DNA of 64,000 nt from Phaeobacter gallaeciensis (GCF_001678945.1 NZ_CP015124.1:2828001-2892000), one strand, 5' to 3'; shown: positions 17,323 to 26,034, numbered from the stretch's first letter. Made by a program: numbers and translations. The notes: generated by a model not told the origin, from the letters alone.

Positions 17323-18321
17323 TTAGTGCAGCCGAGCCACCACGTAATCGGCGAGATCATGCAGCATCTGACGGATCGGGTGCTCCGGCAGGCTTTGCAG
17401 CGCGGTCTTTGCCTTTTCGGCCCAGGCCATGGCGTCGTCGCGGGTGGCCTCCAGCGTCTTGTACTTGCCCATCAGCGCCAGAGCGTGGTCGAGATCGCCC
17501 TCTTCTTGGCGGCCCTTTTCGATGGTGCGGGTCCAGAAGGCGCGTTCTTTATCGGTGGCCTGCGCCACTGCCTTGATCACCGGCAGGGTCAGCTTGCGTT
17601 CGCGGAAATCGTCGCCGACGTTCTTGCCAGTTGCCTTGCTGTCGCCCTGATAATCCAGAAGGTCATCGGCGATCTGGAAAGCGATGCCTAGGGCATCACC
17701 GTAATCGAACAGCGCCTTGATCTGCGCCTCCTCCACCCCGGCGATGACGCCGCCGACCTCGGTCGCGGCGGAGAACAGCGCTGCCGTCTTGCCGCGCACC
17801 ACCTGCAGGTAGATCGCTTCGTCGGTTTTTAGGTCGGTTGCCGCAGTCATCTGCAGCACCTCGCCCTCGGCGATGGTGGCGGCAGCATTGGCGAGGATGT
17901 CCAGCACCCGCAAAGAGCCGGTTTCCACCATCAGCTGGAAGCTGCGGGCAAAGAGGTAATCGCCGACCAGAACCGAGCTTTTGTTGTCCCACAAGAGGTT
18001 GGCGGTGGGGCGGCCGCGGCGTTGGCCGCTTTCGTCGACCACATCGTCATGCAGCAGGGTAGCGGTGTGGATGAACTCCACTGTGGCCGCCAGTTTGACG
18101 TGATTGTCGCCCTCGTAGCCACACATGCGCGCCGCCGCCAGGGTCAGCATCGGGCGCAGGCGCTTGCCGCCAGCCTCGACCAGATGGGCGGTCACCTCGG
18201 GGATCCGGGGCGCGTGCTCGGAGGCCATCCTTGTTCGGATCAGCGTGTTTACCGCCGCCATCTCGTCGCTGAGGGTGGCTGCCAGCATTTCATGCGGCTT
18301 TTGCGTCATGACTTGGTCCAT
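17323..18321 (-). CDS. ispB: Polyprenyl diphosphate synthase (octa-/decaprenyl)
   Basis: A trans-prenyltransferase making the long isoprenoid side chain of ubiquinone (decaprenyl in this group, inferred). About 332 aa from ATG 18321; a TTG 27 bp earlier is less likely. First aspartate-rich motif 'LLHDDVVDESGQRRGRPTAN', then 'GEVLQM', 'GKTAALFSAA' and the second aspartate motif 'FQIADDLLDYQGD'. Convergent with ispE, divergent from DUF2007 with 57 bp between starts. Confidence 0.92.
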   Translation of the reverse strand: MDQVMTQKPHEMLAATLSDEMAAVNTLIRTRMASEHAPRIPEVTAHLVEAGGKRLRPMLTLAAARMCGYEGDNHVKLAATVEFIHTATLLHDDVVDESGQRRGRPTANLLWDNKSSVLVGDYLFARSFQLMVETGSLRVLDILANAAATIAEGEVLQMTAATDLKTDEAIYLQVVRGKTAALFSAATEVGGVIAGVEEAQIKALFDYGDALGIAFQIADDLLDYQGDSKATGKNVGDDFRERKLTLPVIKAVAQATDKERAFWTRTIEKGRQEEGDLDHALALMGKYKTLEATRDDAMAWAEKAKTALQSLPEHPIRQMLHDLADYVVARLH

Positions 18322-18378
18322 TGCTTTCCCGGCTTTCAGGCTCGACAAGGTATTGCCCTTGCTCTTAGATCCATCCCC

Positions 18379-18594
18379 ATGAAGGAACTTCTGCGCAGCA
18401 CCGATCCAACCGTCTTGGCCTTTGCCTCAGCCCTTCTTGAGGGAGAGGATATAGACTGCTTTCAGTTGGACGTAAATATGAGCATCCTCGAGGGCGGCAT
18501 CGGAATTTTTCCGCGCCGCCTTATGGTGCATCCGGATGATTACGACCCGGCTTTGCGGGTGATGCGCGACAATGACATCCCGCTGGGCCAATGA
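18379..18594 (+). CDS. DUF2007 domain protein
   Basis: 71 aa: 'MKELLRSTDPTVLAFASALLEGEDIDCFQLD...' fits the small DUF2007 ('putative signal transducing') domain, a ferredoxin-like fold of unknown function. Its stop overlaps the methyltransferase start by 4 bp (ATGA), so the pair is translationally coupled. Confidence 0.85.
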   Translation: MKELLRSTDPTVLAFASALLEGEDIDCFQLDVNMSILEGGIGIFPRRLMVHPDDYDPALRVMRDNDIPLGQ

Positions 18595-19373
18595 GCATTT
18601 TTGCCGACGCGGATCTGACCTGTAACGATTTCCTGGGCGGCCGGGTGCGGCTGTATCAGCCCGTCAAAGGCTACCGTGCCGGGGTTGATCCTGTGTTGTT
18701 GGCGGCCGCTGTTCCGGCGCGGGCGGGGGATCATGTGTTGGAGCTCGGCTGCGGTGCGGGGCAGGCGCTGCTGTGCCTTGCGGCAAGGGTGCCGGGGCTG
18801 CGCCTTACGGGCGTGGAGTTGCAGGCCGCCTATGCCGACCTGGCGCGGCGCAATGGCGCGCTGAACGGGCAGGGCATTGATGTGATCGAGGCGGACCTGG
18901 CGCAGTTGCCGGTGTCTTTGCGCCAGATGCAGTTCGCCCATGTGATTGCCAATCCGCCTTACTACCGGGCAGGGGGGCACAGCCCGGCGCAGGATGCCGG
19001 GCGGCGGGTTGCCCTCGGAGAAGAGACACCACTGCAGGACTGGATCGCCGTTGCCGCCAAACGGCTGGCGCCGCGTGGATACCTGCACATGATCCAGCGC
19101 GCGGACCGGTTGCCGGATATGCTTGTGGCCTGTGCCGGGAGGCTGGGGTCGCTGGAGGTGCTGCCGCTGGCGCCACGACAGGAGCGGGCGGCAGAGCTGG
19201 TGATCCTGCGCGCGCGCAAGGAGGGGCGGGCGGAGTTCCGGCTGCACGCGCCACTGATCCTGCACAAGGGTGCGCGGCACGAGCGGGACGGTGAAAGCTA
19301 TCAAGAAGAGGTGGCCGATGTTCTGCGGCAGGGGGCGGCCCTGCCCTGGCCCGGGGAAAAGCGGCCCGCCTGA
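18591..19373 (+). CDS. tRNA1(Val) N6-adenine methyltransferase-like protein (TrmN6 family)
   Basis: A 260-aa class I SAM-dependent methyltransferase. SAM motif I 'VLELGCGAGQALLCLAA' is near residue 47, the acidic motif II is 'LTGVELQ', and the catalytic 'VIANPPYYR' (NPPY, typical of N6-adenine or N5-glutamine methyltransferases) is near 120. The 'YYRAGGHSPAQDAGRRVA' stretch resembles TrmN6, which modifies A37 of tRNA-Val1. The substrate is assigned by family resemblance only. Confidence 0.85.
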   Translation: MSIFADADLTCNDFLGGRVRLYQPVKGYRAGVDPVLLAAAVPARAGDHVLELGCGAGQALLCLAARVPGLRLTGVELQAAYADLARRNGALNGQGIDVIEADLAQLPVSLRQMQFAHVIANPPYYRAGGHSPAQDAGRRVALGEETPLQDWIAVAAKRLAPRGYLHMIQRADRLPDMLVACAGRLGSLEVLPLAPRQERAAELVILRARKEGRAEFRLHAPLILHKGARHERDGESYQEEVADVLRQGAALPWPGEKRPA

Positions 19374-19695
19374 ATAGCCAATCCTCTATCGCGGCGAGTC
19401 GGTCGCCAAGGCGGTGACGTGGTATCGGGGACTGCCATCAGAGCGTTGCCGGGGCCTGTCTGACCGGACGCCCATATGGGTAGGACCCTTGCGTCTTTCA
19501 AGCGTTACATAGTCGTTTTACCGTGGCTTTGCGCCTTTATTGCAAGGCTGAGCGGCGGTTTTTGGCAGTCTTCAGCCGATGCAACAGATTGATGACAAAA
19601 CTGTGCGCCTGCAGCGTGACAGACGCATTTTCTTATGCTCCACTTGAGGTGTCCTGCTGACGCAGGGCGTATTTTGCTCAAAAAGGAGGAACGGC
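19374..19695. other. Intergenic stretch without a gene
   Basis: 322 bp between the methyltransferase and the DUF465 gene. I see no coding frame with bacterial codon use and no strong terminator. The last 60 bp are AT-richer (TTGAGG, TATTTT) and probably hold the DUF465 promoter, followed by the strong AAAGGAGGA ribosome-binding site. Confidence 0.5.
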
Positions 19696-19875
19696 ATGAG
19701 CCTCAGCTCGCATCTCACGGAACTGAAGAAGAAGCACGAGCACCTCAGCATGGAAGTCGAACAGGCCCAACGTGCACCCAGTACCGACGGTCTGGAAGTC
19801 GCTGCCATGAAAAAGCAGAAATTGAAGCTCAAGGAAGAGATTGAGCGATTGTCCGCAAGCGAACTGGCGCACTGA
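19696..19875 (+). CDS. DUF465 (YdcH-like) small coiled-coil protein
   Basis: 59 aa, highly charged and helical: 'MSLSSHLTELKKKHEHLSME' ... 'MKKQKLKLKEEIERL'. Length and the 'L..KH..L...I......P..D...I..LKK.KL.LKD.I' pattern match DUF465, a family of short helical-hairpin proteins of unknown function. A near-perfect ribosome-binding site (AAAGGAGGA) 6 nt before the ATG suggests strong expression. Confidence 0.88.
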   Translation: MSLSSHLTELKKKHEHLSMEVEQAQRAPSTDGLEVAAMKKQKLKLKEEIERLSASELAH

Positions 19876-20037
19876 CGCGCGAGCAACTCGGGCGCAGCCG
19901 CAAACCGGAGCAAAACCGGCACGGGCGGCGCGCCCACGATATGTCTGATGAAATTGGGCTGCCAGATCTGGTGGCCCTTTTGCTTTTGAAAGGGGCTGTC
20001 CGGGCGAACCGCGTGCGAGTGGTCAGGAATGCTGCAT

Positions 20038-20985
20038 TCAGGGGGGGGCGATATCGGTGACCGGGATGATATCGAACCGCTCAGACACATAGGATGTCTT
20101 GTCGATCTCACCCATGAACCAGTCGCGGAACGCCTTGATCTGGGGGCGATCCTCGGTGCCCTTGGCGCAGACAAAGCGAAACCGTCCTTCGGTTTCAATC
20201 GCAGTCGCGAAAGGGGCCACCAGACGCCCGGCGTGCAGATCGGTCACCACCATGGCGCGGCGGCCAAGCACGACGCCTGCCCCGGTCAGGGCGGCATCCA
20301 CCGCATGGTCGGCCTGCGAGAAATGCGCGCCATGCGTGGGGGCAAAATCGATTCCGACAGCGGCGAACCATGCTGGCCAGTCGCAGGGCGGCTGCAGGAA
20401 GTTCAGGGATTCGTCGAACAGAAGCGGCGCCTCGGTCAGGCTTTCGGAGGTTTTGTATTTCTCTGCCAGTTCCGGCGTCATCACCGGTGTCATCCATTCC
20501 TTGCGCAGGGGCAGGGACCAAAGGCCCTCGTCCGGGCCGACGCCAAACCGGATTGCCACATCGACCTCGTCACGCTGGAAATCCATTTGCCTGAGTGTCG
20601 CGGAAAAGCGCAGGTCGATTTCGGGATGGGCACGCGCAAATTCATAAAGACGCGGCGCCAGCCATTTCGCGGTAAAGCCTGGGCCAGCGGTCACCGTCAG
20701 TGTGCTGTTGTCCTGCAGCCGCCGGGTGGCGCGCCAGGCATCGCCAAGAATCTCGAAACCCTCGGCGGCGCCTGGGGCCAGCGTGCGTCCGGCCTCGGTC
20801 AGCTCCACCGCACGGTTGAGCCGACGGAACAGCGGCGCGCCGAGGTGCTCCTCGAGCGATTTGATTTGAAAGGACAGCGCCGCCGGGGTCACGTTCAGCT
20901 CCTCTGCCGCCTTGGCAAAGGACATGTGGCGGGCGGCGGCATCAAATGCGCGCAGGGCGGTCAGGGGGGGCAGGCGTTCTGGCAT
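20038..20985 (-). CDS. LysR-family transcriptional regulator (GcvA-like)
   Basis: 315 aa. The N-terminal winged HTH 'LPPLTALRAFDAAARHMSFAKAAEELNVTPAALSFQIKSLEEHLGAPLFRR' pattern is that of GcvA-like LysR proteins (opening with LPPLxALRAFxAAARH). The remainder is a periplasmic-binding-protein-type effector domain. ATG 20985 gives the family length; the frame runs open 23 codons further upstream without a ribosome-binding site. It diverges from a 48-aa gene, its most likely target along with itself. Confidence 0.92.
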   Translation of the reverse strand: MPERLPPLTALRAFDAAARHMSFAKAAEELNVTPAALSFQIKSLEEHLGAPLFRRLNRAVELTEAGRTLAPGAAEGFEILGDAWRATRRLQDNSTLTVTAGPGFTAKWLAPRLYEFARAHPEIDLRFSATLRQMDFQRDEVDVAIRFGVGPDEGLWSLPLRKEWMTPVMTPELAEKYKTSESLTEAPLLFDESLNFLQPPCDWPAWFAAVGIDFAPTHGAHFSQADHAVDAALTGAGVVLGRRAMVVTDLHAGRLVAPFATAIETEGRFRFVCAKGTEDRPQIKAFRDWFMGEIDKTSYVSERFDIIPVTDIAPP

Positions 20986-20992
20986 GATCACA

Positions 20993-21010
20993 TCAGTAAT
21001 ACTTAACTGA
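20993..21010. promoter_or_regulatory. Inverted repeat, candidate LysR autoregulatory site
   Basis: TCAGTAATACTTAACTGA: 5-bp arms TCAGT/ACTGA with one further symmetric pair, containing the T-N11-A spacing typical of LysR sites, 8 bp upstream of the LysR ATG and 90 bp from the divergent small gene. Confidence 0.4.
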
Positions 21011-21100
21011 ATGACTGAAAAGTCTCGTTTGTAAGTTTTTTCACCCGCAATCATATTGGTGTCAGGTTAATGATGCTGATCCGAAACGGAGGTTTGCGAG

Positions 21101-21247
21101 ATGGAATATACAGTCAACGCCGATATCAAACTGGCCATGCAGCGTGCACATGAAGAACGCGGCCAGGTGCTGAAATCCTTCTGGGCGCGCCTGTTCCGCC
21201 GCGGCAAGCCTTCGCTGGTCAGCACAAGGGTTTCCCGCTGGGCATAG
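21101..21247 (+). CDS. Small basic protein divergent from LysR, 48 aa
   Basis: 'MEYTVNADIKLAMQRAHEER...' a short amphipathic helix followed by a basic tail with 'LFRRGKP' and ending 'SRVSRWA'-like residues. An ACGGAGG ribosome-binding site sits 8 nt before the ATG, and a strong terminator follows 25 bp after the stop, so this is a monocistronic gene. General style recalls DUF1127-type small proteins, but the DUF1127 signature is not clear. Function unknown. Confidence 0.72.
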   Translation: MEYTVNADIKLAMQRAHEERGQVLKSFWARLFRRGKPSLVSTRVSRWA

Positions 21248-21272
21248 TGCACATGTCCTTACGGGATTGAAA

Positions 21273-21300
21273 AAGGGCCGGTCCATCAGGACCGGCCCTT
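21273..21300. terminator. Bidirectional terminator
   Basis: A perfect 12-bp stem AAGGGCCGGTCC / GGACCGGCCCTT with ATCA loop between convergent genes (48-aa protein and phaB). T-rich on both sides (GTTGATTTT on plus, TTTCAAT on minus). Confidence 0.9.
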
Positions 21301-21326
21301 GTTGATTTTACCATTGCGCACTCGGA

Positions 21327-22049
21327 TCAGACGAAGAACTGACCGCCGTTGGCGGAAATGGTCGACCCGTTGATGAAGCCTGCGTCGTCAGAGGCCAGGA
21401 AGGTCACGCAGCGGGCGATTTCCTCAGGCTCGCCCAGGCGGCCGGTCGGGATCTGTGCGATGATCGAATCACGCACCTTTTCCGGCACGGCCATCACCAT
21501 TTCAGTGGCGATATAGCCGGGGCAGATCGCGTTGGCGGTGATGCCTGCGCGGGCGCCTTCCTGCGCCAGGGATTTGACGATGCCCAGATCGCCTGCCTTG
21601 GTGGCAGCATAGTTTACCTGAGCGAACTGACCTTTCTGACCGTTGATCGAGGAGATCACGATGATACGGCCGAACTTGCGCTCGCGCATGCCGGGCCAGA
21701 TCGGGTGAATGGTGTTGAAGACGCCGGTCAGGTTGGTGTCGATCACCTGGTGCCACTGCTCGGGCGTCATCTTGTGGAAGGGGGCATCGCGGGTGATCCC
21801 AGCATTTGCCACCACGACGTCAATGGCCCCCAGATCGGCTTCGACCTTTTCGATACCGGCCTTGCTTTCCTCGTAGTCGCCCACGTTCCACTTGTAGGTC
21901 TTGATGCCGGTTTCCTCGGTGAATTTGGCCGCGGCTTCGTCATTGCCGGCATAGGTGGCTGCGACGTCATAGCCTTCGGCCTTCAGAGCCTTGGAAATTG
22001 CTGCGCCGATGCCGCGGGAGCCGCCTGTGACGAGTGCAGTTCGTGCCAT
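21327..22049 (-). CDS. phaB: Acetoacetyl-CoA reductase PhaB
   Basis: NADPH-dependent SDR reducing acetoacetyl-CoA to (R)-3-hydroxybutyryl-CoA for PHB synthesis. 240 aa, the usual length. 'ALVTGGSRGIGAAISKAL' binds the cofactor, 'VANAGITRD' is the SDR NAG motif, catalytic Ser/Tyr/Lys appear in 'VISSINGQKGQFAQVNYAATKAG', and it ends 'GGQFFV'. It lies downstream of phaA on the same strand, but phaA's terminator and a 190-bp gap lie between them, so each may have its own promoter. Confidence 0.96.
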   Translation of the reverse strand: MARTALVTGGSRGIGAAISKALKAEGYDVAATYAGNDEAAAKFTEETGIKTYKWNVGDYEESKAGIEKVEADLGAIDVVVANAGITRDAPFHKMTPEQWHQVIDTNLTGVFNTIHPIWPGMRERKFGRIIVISSINGQKGQFAQVNYAATKAGDLGIVKSLAQEGARAGITANAICPGYIATEMVMAVPEKVRDSIIAQIPTGRLGEPEEIARCVTFLASDDAGFINGSTISANGGQFFV

Positions 22050-22119
22050 TGAGTTGTCCTCCAGTGATTCATTTACTTGGTAATCTTGCTACATGCAGAG
22101 GTTAGTTTGAGCAACAATA

Positions 22120-22127
22120 TTGCGCAA
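22120..22127. promoter_or_regulatory. TTGCGCAA site upstream of phaB
   Basis: An 8-bp palindrome TTGCGCAA within ATATTGCGCAACGG, about 70 bp upstream of the phaB start. The same octamer (in TTTGCGCAACAAA) occurs 22 bp before mcl2 at 52777-52784. XRE-type acyl-CoA regulators (RamB/PccR family) bind TTTGC/GCAAA-type sites; the link is inference. Confidence 0.4.
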
Positions 22128-22191
22128 CGGATTTTGCTGCGCCGCCGCATAAATTGTCGCACCCCTGACAAACCTTTGAAGCCTAAAAGAA

Positions 22192-22214
22192 AAGGGCGCC
22201 AAGATGGCGCCCTT
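22192..22214 (-). terminator. Rho-independent terminator of phaA
   Basis: On the minus strand a 10-bp stem AAGGGCGCCA / TGGCGCCCTT with a 3-nt loop is followed by TTCTTTT, 26 bp after the phaA stop. Confidence 0.9.
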
Positions 22215-22239
22215 AGATATGTCCGGTTACGAGGCCACG

Positions 22240-23415
22240 TTACGGGCGCTCCACGCACATGGCGACGCCCATACCGCCACCGATGCAAAGCGTGGCGAGG
22301 CCTTTCTTGGCACCGCGCCGCTTCATTTCAAACAGCAGCGTGTTCAGAACCCGGCAGCCCGAGGCGCCGATGGGGTGGCCGATGGCGATGGCGCCACCGT
22401 TGACGTTGACGATGCTGGGATCCCAGCCCATTTCCTTGTTCACGGCGCAGGCCTGCGCGGCAAAGGCTTCGTTGGCCTCAACCAGATCCAGATCCGAGGC
22501 GCTCCAGCCTGCCTTCTCCAGCGCCTTGCGGGAGGCGTGGATCGGGCCGACGCCCATGATCGAGGGATCGACGCCAGCGGTGGCATAAGAGGCGATGCGG
22601 GCCAGCGGCTCGATACCGCGTTTTTCGGCTTCATCGGCGCTCATCAGCAGGGTGGCCGCAGCACCGTCGTTCAGGCCGGAGGCGTTGGCAGCGGTGACCG
22701 ATCCGTCCTTGGTGAAGGCGGGGCGCAGTTTCTGCATGGCTTCGATGGTGGCGCCGTGACGGATGTATTCGTCGCTGTCCACCACGATGTCGCCCTTGCG
22801 GGTTTTCACGGTGAAGGGGGTGATTTCATCAACGAACTTGCCCGCCTTCTGGGCGGCTTCGGCCTTGTTCTGGCTGCCGACGGCGAATTCGTCCTGCTGA
22901 TCGCGGGAGATCTGCCACTGTTCGGCGACGTTTTCAGCGGTCTGGCCCATGTGGTAGCCGTTGAAGGCATCCCACAGACCGTCACGGATCATGGTGTCGA
23001 TATACTTCATGTCGCCCATCTTGTGACCAGCGCGCAGATTTGCGGCGTGGGGCGACAGGGTCATGCTTTCCTGGCCACCGGCACAGACGATGGCGGCATC
23101 GCCCAGCTGGATGTGCTGTGCGCCGAGGGCCACGGCGCGCAGACCGGAGCCGCAGACCTGGTTGATGCCCCAGGCGGCGCTTTCGATGGGCAGGCCGGCA
23201 TTGATATGGGCCTGACGGGCCGGGTTCTGGCCCTGAGCGGCGGTCAAAACCTGACCGAGAATGGTTTCAGAGATCTCGCTTTTGTCGACGCCGGCGCGAG
23301 CAACAACGGCCTCCAGAACAGCGGCACCCAGATCATGGGCGGGCGTATTGGCGAACGAGCCGCCAAAACTGCCGACAGCGGTCCGTGCGGCGGATGCGAT
23401 TACAACATTGGTCAT
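22240..23415 (-). CDS. phaA: Acetyl-CoA acetyltransferase (beta-ketothiolase) PhaA
   Basis: Condenses two acetyl-CoA to acetoacetyl-CoA. 391 aa from '[19 protein letters not shown]'; the frame stays open about 60 codons upstream without a ribosome-binding site, and the thiolase family starts here. Nucleophilic Cys in '[13 protein letters not shown]', His in '[19 protein letters not shown]' and the second active Cys in '[14 protein letters not shown]'. With phaB it forms the entry to PHB and, via crotonyl-CoA, to the ethylmalonyl-CoA pathway whose mcl2 and mch genes are in this window. Confidence 0.96.
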   Translation of the reverse strand: MTNVVIASAARTAVGSFGGSFANTPAHDLGAAVLEAVVARAGVDKSEISETILGQVLTAAQGQNPARQAHINAGLPIESAAWGINQVCGSGLRAVALGAQHIQLGDAAIVCAGGQESMTLSPHAANLRAGHKMGDMKYIDTMIRDGLWDAFNGYHMGQTAENVAEQWQISRDQQDEFAVGSQNKAEAAQKAGKFVDEITPFTVKTRKGDIVVDSDEYIRHGATIEAMQKLRPAFTKDGSVTAANASGLNDGAAATLLMSADEAEKRGIEPLARIASYATAGVDPSIMGVGPIHASRKALEKAGWSASDLDLVEANEAFAAQACAVNKEMGWDPSIVNVNGGAIAIGHPIGASGCRVLNTLLFEMKRRGAKKGLATLCIGGGMGVAMCVERP

Positions 23416-23534
23416 TGATATGGGTCCTCTGCCATCAATTAACTCCGGAGATGTTGCACCCGCGCGGTTGGTGGTGAAATCAAAACCCCGCGATGGCAAA
23501 CACGTCCTCCCGTACTCCGGGGCAGGCATAGCGT

Positions 23535-23554
23535 ATTGCTGCACCTGCAGCAAT
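23535..23554. promoter_or_regulatory. Perfect palindrome upstream of phaA (PhaR-like site)
   Basis: ATTGCTGCA-CC-TGCAGCAAT, 9-bp arms, 120 bp before the phaA start. The core CTGC-N4-GCAG resembles the TGC-rich elements described for Paracoccus PhaR, the PHB-responsive repressor. Assignment to PhaR is inference from memory of that motif. Confidence 0.5.
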
Positions 23555-23607
23555 CGACAGGGTGTCCCAGCGGCTGACGGGAAGTCAACCGGCATAAACG
23601 CAAAAAA

Positions 23608-23623
23608 CCACCGGTGACGGTGG
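23608..23623 (-). terminator. Terminator of the EAL gene
   Basis: CCACCG / CGGTGG hairpin (GTGA loop); on the minus strand it is followed by TTTTTTG, about 80 bp after the EAL stop. Confidence 0.75.
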
Positions 23624-23705
23624 CTCTTTTTAGGGGGTCATGCGGTCAGATGCACAGAAGGCTCTGAAACAAGGAGGCTATTCCCGAGCGCTGCAGTGCA
23701 GCGGA

Positions 23706-24545
23706 TCAGGCGCGGCTGCGTTCCTTCAGTTCCTCCAGCCAGGGTGGGCTGACCGTCGGGGCGCCGAACAGGAAGCCCTGCATGCAGTCGACGCCGATGG
23801 AAACAAGGTATTGCGCATCGGCTTCGGATTCCACCGACTCGGCCACCACCAGCATGTCGAACTGCTTGGCAATGCCGACCAGAGCGCAGGTCACGGCCTG
23901 ATTGTCCGGATTGCCGCTGATGCCGCGGATGAACTGACCGTCGATCTTGACCGCGTCGAAGAAGAATTCGCGAAAGTGAGCGATGGCCGTGGTGCCGGCC
24001 CCGAAGTTATCCAGCGCAAAGGCGATGCCGTGTTTCTGCAGCCGCTCCATGAAGTCGATGACCAGCTCTGGCGCGGCCATGGCCGAGGCTTCGGTGATTT
24101 CCAGAACCAGACGTTCGCCAATGGTGGAGTCTTTCTTCAGGAAGCGGTTCAGCACGTCCATCCAGCGGCCGTAGCCGATGGAGCGCGCCGACATGTTCAC
24201 GGACAGGCGGATCTGGGGCGATTTCATCAGCGCCCGCAGCCCGTGCTGCAGCGCCAGACAGTCCAGAGCGCGGCCGATTTCCTTTTCCTCGACCACATGC
24301 ATGAAGTCACGGGCAGGAATCACCCGGCCGGTGGCATCCAGAACCCGGATGTAACCCTCATAAAAGGCGGTCTGATGCGGGGGCATGGCCTGCATGACCG
24401 GCTGGAAGGCCAGCATCGTCTGGTCATGCTTCACCGCCTCGGCAACCATATCCAATGTGGACCGGTCGCGGGATACTACCGCTGCGTTCAGTGGGTTTTC
24501 TGAGCCTTCTGGCAGGTCCGCTTTTTTCCAGCGACTGTGTTTCAC
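23706..24545 (-). CDS. EAL-domain protein, partly degenerate
   Basis: 279 aa, essentially one EAL domain (cyclic-di-GMP phosphodiesterase fold), without sensor or membrane regions. Preserved are Asn117 ('LSVNMSARS'), Glu in 'LVLEITEAS', Lys200 ('VKIDGQF') and 'VVAESVES'. Altered are the signature EAL, now 'FYEGYIRV' (Glu63 kept), and the catalytic DDFG, now 'LDNFGAGTT' (second Asp replaced by Asn180). It may bind c-di-GMP without hydrolysing it. Stands alone between phaA and the desaturase. Confidence 0.88.
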   Translation of the reverse strand: MKHSRWKKADLPEGSENPLNAAVVSRDRSTLDMVAEAVKHDQTMLAFQPVMQAMPPHQTAFYEGYIRVLDATGRVIPARDFMHVVEEKEIGRALDCLALQHGLRALMKSPQIRLSVNMSARSIGYGRWMDVLNRFLKKDSTIGERLVLEITEASAMAAPELVIDFMERLQKHGIAFALDNFGAGTTAIAHFREFFFDAVKIDGQFIRGISGNPDNQAVTCALVGIAKQFDMLVVAESVESEADAQYLVSIGVDCMQGFLFGAPTVSPPWLEELKERSRA

Positions 24546-24686
24546 TGTTTTGCCCCCTGGCTATACCTGTGCCTGATCATGTGCATGGAAACTATGCGTT
24601 GCTTTGCACTCTCGGACAAAAGGGTGAACCATGGATTAAAGTTAAAACTTTAGGAAAAGTCGCATCTGATGTCGCGGCCCGGTCCG

Positions 24687-25634
24687 TCAGGTCGGGTCGG
24701 CTGGTTGTTCAAATCCCGGCGTGCCGCGGTCACCCGGGTTGCGGGCCAGGTATTTCGCCTTGATGGTTTCGCTGGTGTCGCGGCTGCCATCGTGGCTGTA
24801 GCCGGGCGGCGCCAGCGCATAAAGCAGCCGTTGTTTCAGGGTCAGGCCGGGCTGGGTCATGTCACGGAAAATCCCCACCCATTCGTGAAAGGCGACCCGT
24901 AGCGGATTGAAGGTGCCGATGTTGTGGACAAGGCCGTAATCGACGCGGTCGTTCTCCTGTTCAGGGACGAAGGTGCCGAACATCCGGTCCCAGATGATGA
25001 AGACGCCGGCATAATTACAGTCCAGATAGCGCGGGTTGCGGCCATGGTGTGCGCGGTGGTGGCTGGGGGTGTTCATCACCGCCTCGAACCAGCGGGGCAT
25101 CTTGCCAATCGCTTCGGTGTGAATCCAGAACTGGTAGATCAGGTTGAGGCCACCGACGAACAGCACCAGCGCCGGGTGGAACCCCAGCAGCACCAGCGGC
25201 GCGCGGACAACCATCATGAAGGTGAAGGTGCCGGTCCAGGTCTGCCGCAGCGCGGTGGTCAGGTTGTAATGCTGGCTGGAGTGATGGTTCACATGGCTGG
25301 CCCAGACCCAGCGCACCCGGTGGCCGAAGCGGTGCACCCAGTAATAGCGCAGATCGTCCAGCACGAAACAGACCAGAACCGCCCAGATCGACGTCCCCAT
25401 ATCAAGCGGCGTGAGCCGCCACAGAACCATGAAGAATGCCCAGGCGATGAAACCCAGCAGGATCCCTGCCGCGACGCTGCCCGCCCCCATGATCAGCGAG
25501 GTCAGCGCATCGCGGGTTTCATAACGACCGCCCCGGCCTTTGATCGCGATCCACAGGAACTCGGCCAGGATCGCCGCGATGAAAAACGGCACCGCATATT
25601 GAGTCACATCGGGGTAAGAGATTGGATCGCTCAT
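24687..25634 (-). CDS. Sterol desaturase / fatty acid hydroxylase family membrane protein
   Basis: 315 aa with about four to five membrane helices and the di-iron histidine clusters 'HRFGH', 'HVNHHSS' and 'HHRAHHG' plus 'NYAGVFIIWDRMFGTF'. This is the fatty-acid-hydroxylase superfamily; bacterial members act on membrane lipids, sterol-like or alkyl-glycerol substrates. The substrate is unknown. It follows the 128-aa gene by 13 bp on the same strand. Confidence 0.9.
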   Translation of the reverse strand: MSDPISYPDVTQYAVPFFIAAILAEFLWIAIKGRGGRYETRDALTSLIMGAGSVAAGILLGFIAWAFFMVLWRLTPLDMGTSIWAVLVCFVLDDLRYYWVHRFGHRVRWVWASHVNHHSSQHYNLTTALRQTWTGTFTFMMVVRAPLVLLGFHPALVLFVGGLNLIYQFWIHTEAIGKMPRWFEAVMNTPSHHRAHHGRNPRYLDCNYAGVFIIWDRMFGTFVPEQENDRVDYGLVHNIGTFNPLRVAFHEWVGIFRDMTQPGLTLKQRLLYALAPPGYSHDGSRDTSETIKAKYLARNPGDRGTPGFEQPADPT

Positions 25635-25647
25635 CGGCGGGGTTCCT

Positions 25648-26034
25648 TCAGGACGGGATCATCATCTGTTGCCAGTCTGCGCGCTCGTGCGGCGCAAGAG
25701 AGAGCGAGACGCCCGGCGTACCAAAATCGTGGAACTCCAGCCTGAGGCCGGTTCCGGTTTCAAAGACATCAAAATCAATAAGATGGCGCGCCACGGTGTC
25801 GGCGCCAAAGGCCCAGAGAAGGCCGGTTCCGCCTTCGGTCTGAACCAGCGCGGCGTGGCCGTTTTCGGCGATCAGCACCTGGTGGATCACATCATCGGGG
25901 AAATGGCGATGCCACTCGGCGCGGGCATCTTCGACCGACAGCACCGTCTGCGCCGAGCGGCCCGACAGGTGTAGGATCGCGGCGACCGCGCTGACGCCGC
26001 CGATAACCATGATCAGCAGGATCTCTAGTGGCAT
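25648..26034 (-). CDS. Membrane-anchored conserved hypothetical protein
   Basis: 128 aa. One N-terminal membrane helix ('EILLIMVIGGVSAVAAILHL') then a soluble domain of about 100 aa with 'EWHRHFPDDVIHQVLIAENGHAALV', probably alpha/beta. Immediately upstream of the sterol desaturase gene, likely same transcript. No family assigned; function unknown. Confidence 0.7.
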   Translation of the reverse strand: MPLEILLIMVIGGVSAVAAILHLSGRSAQTVLSVEDARAEWHRHFPDDVIHQVLIAENGHAALVQTEGGTGLLWAFGADTVARHLIDFDVFETGTGLRLEFHDFGTPGVSLSLAPHERADWQQMMIPS

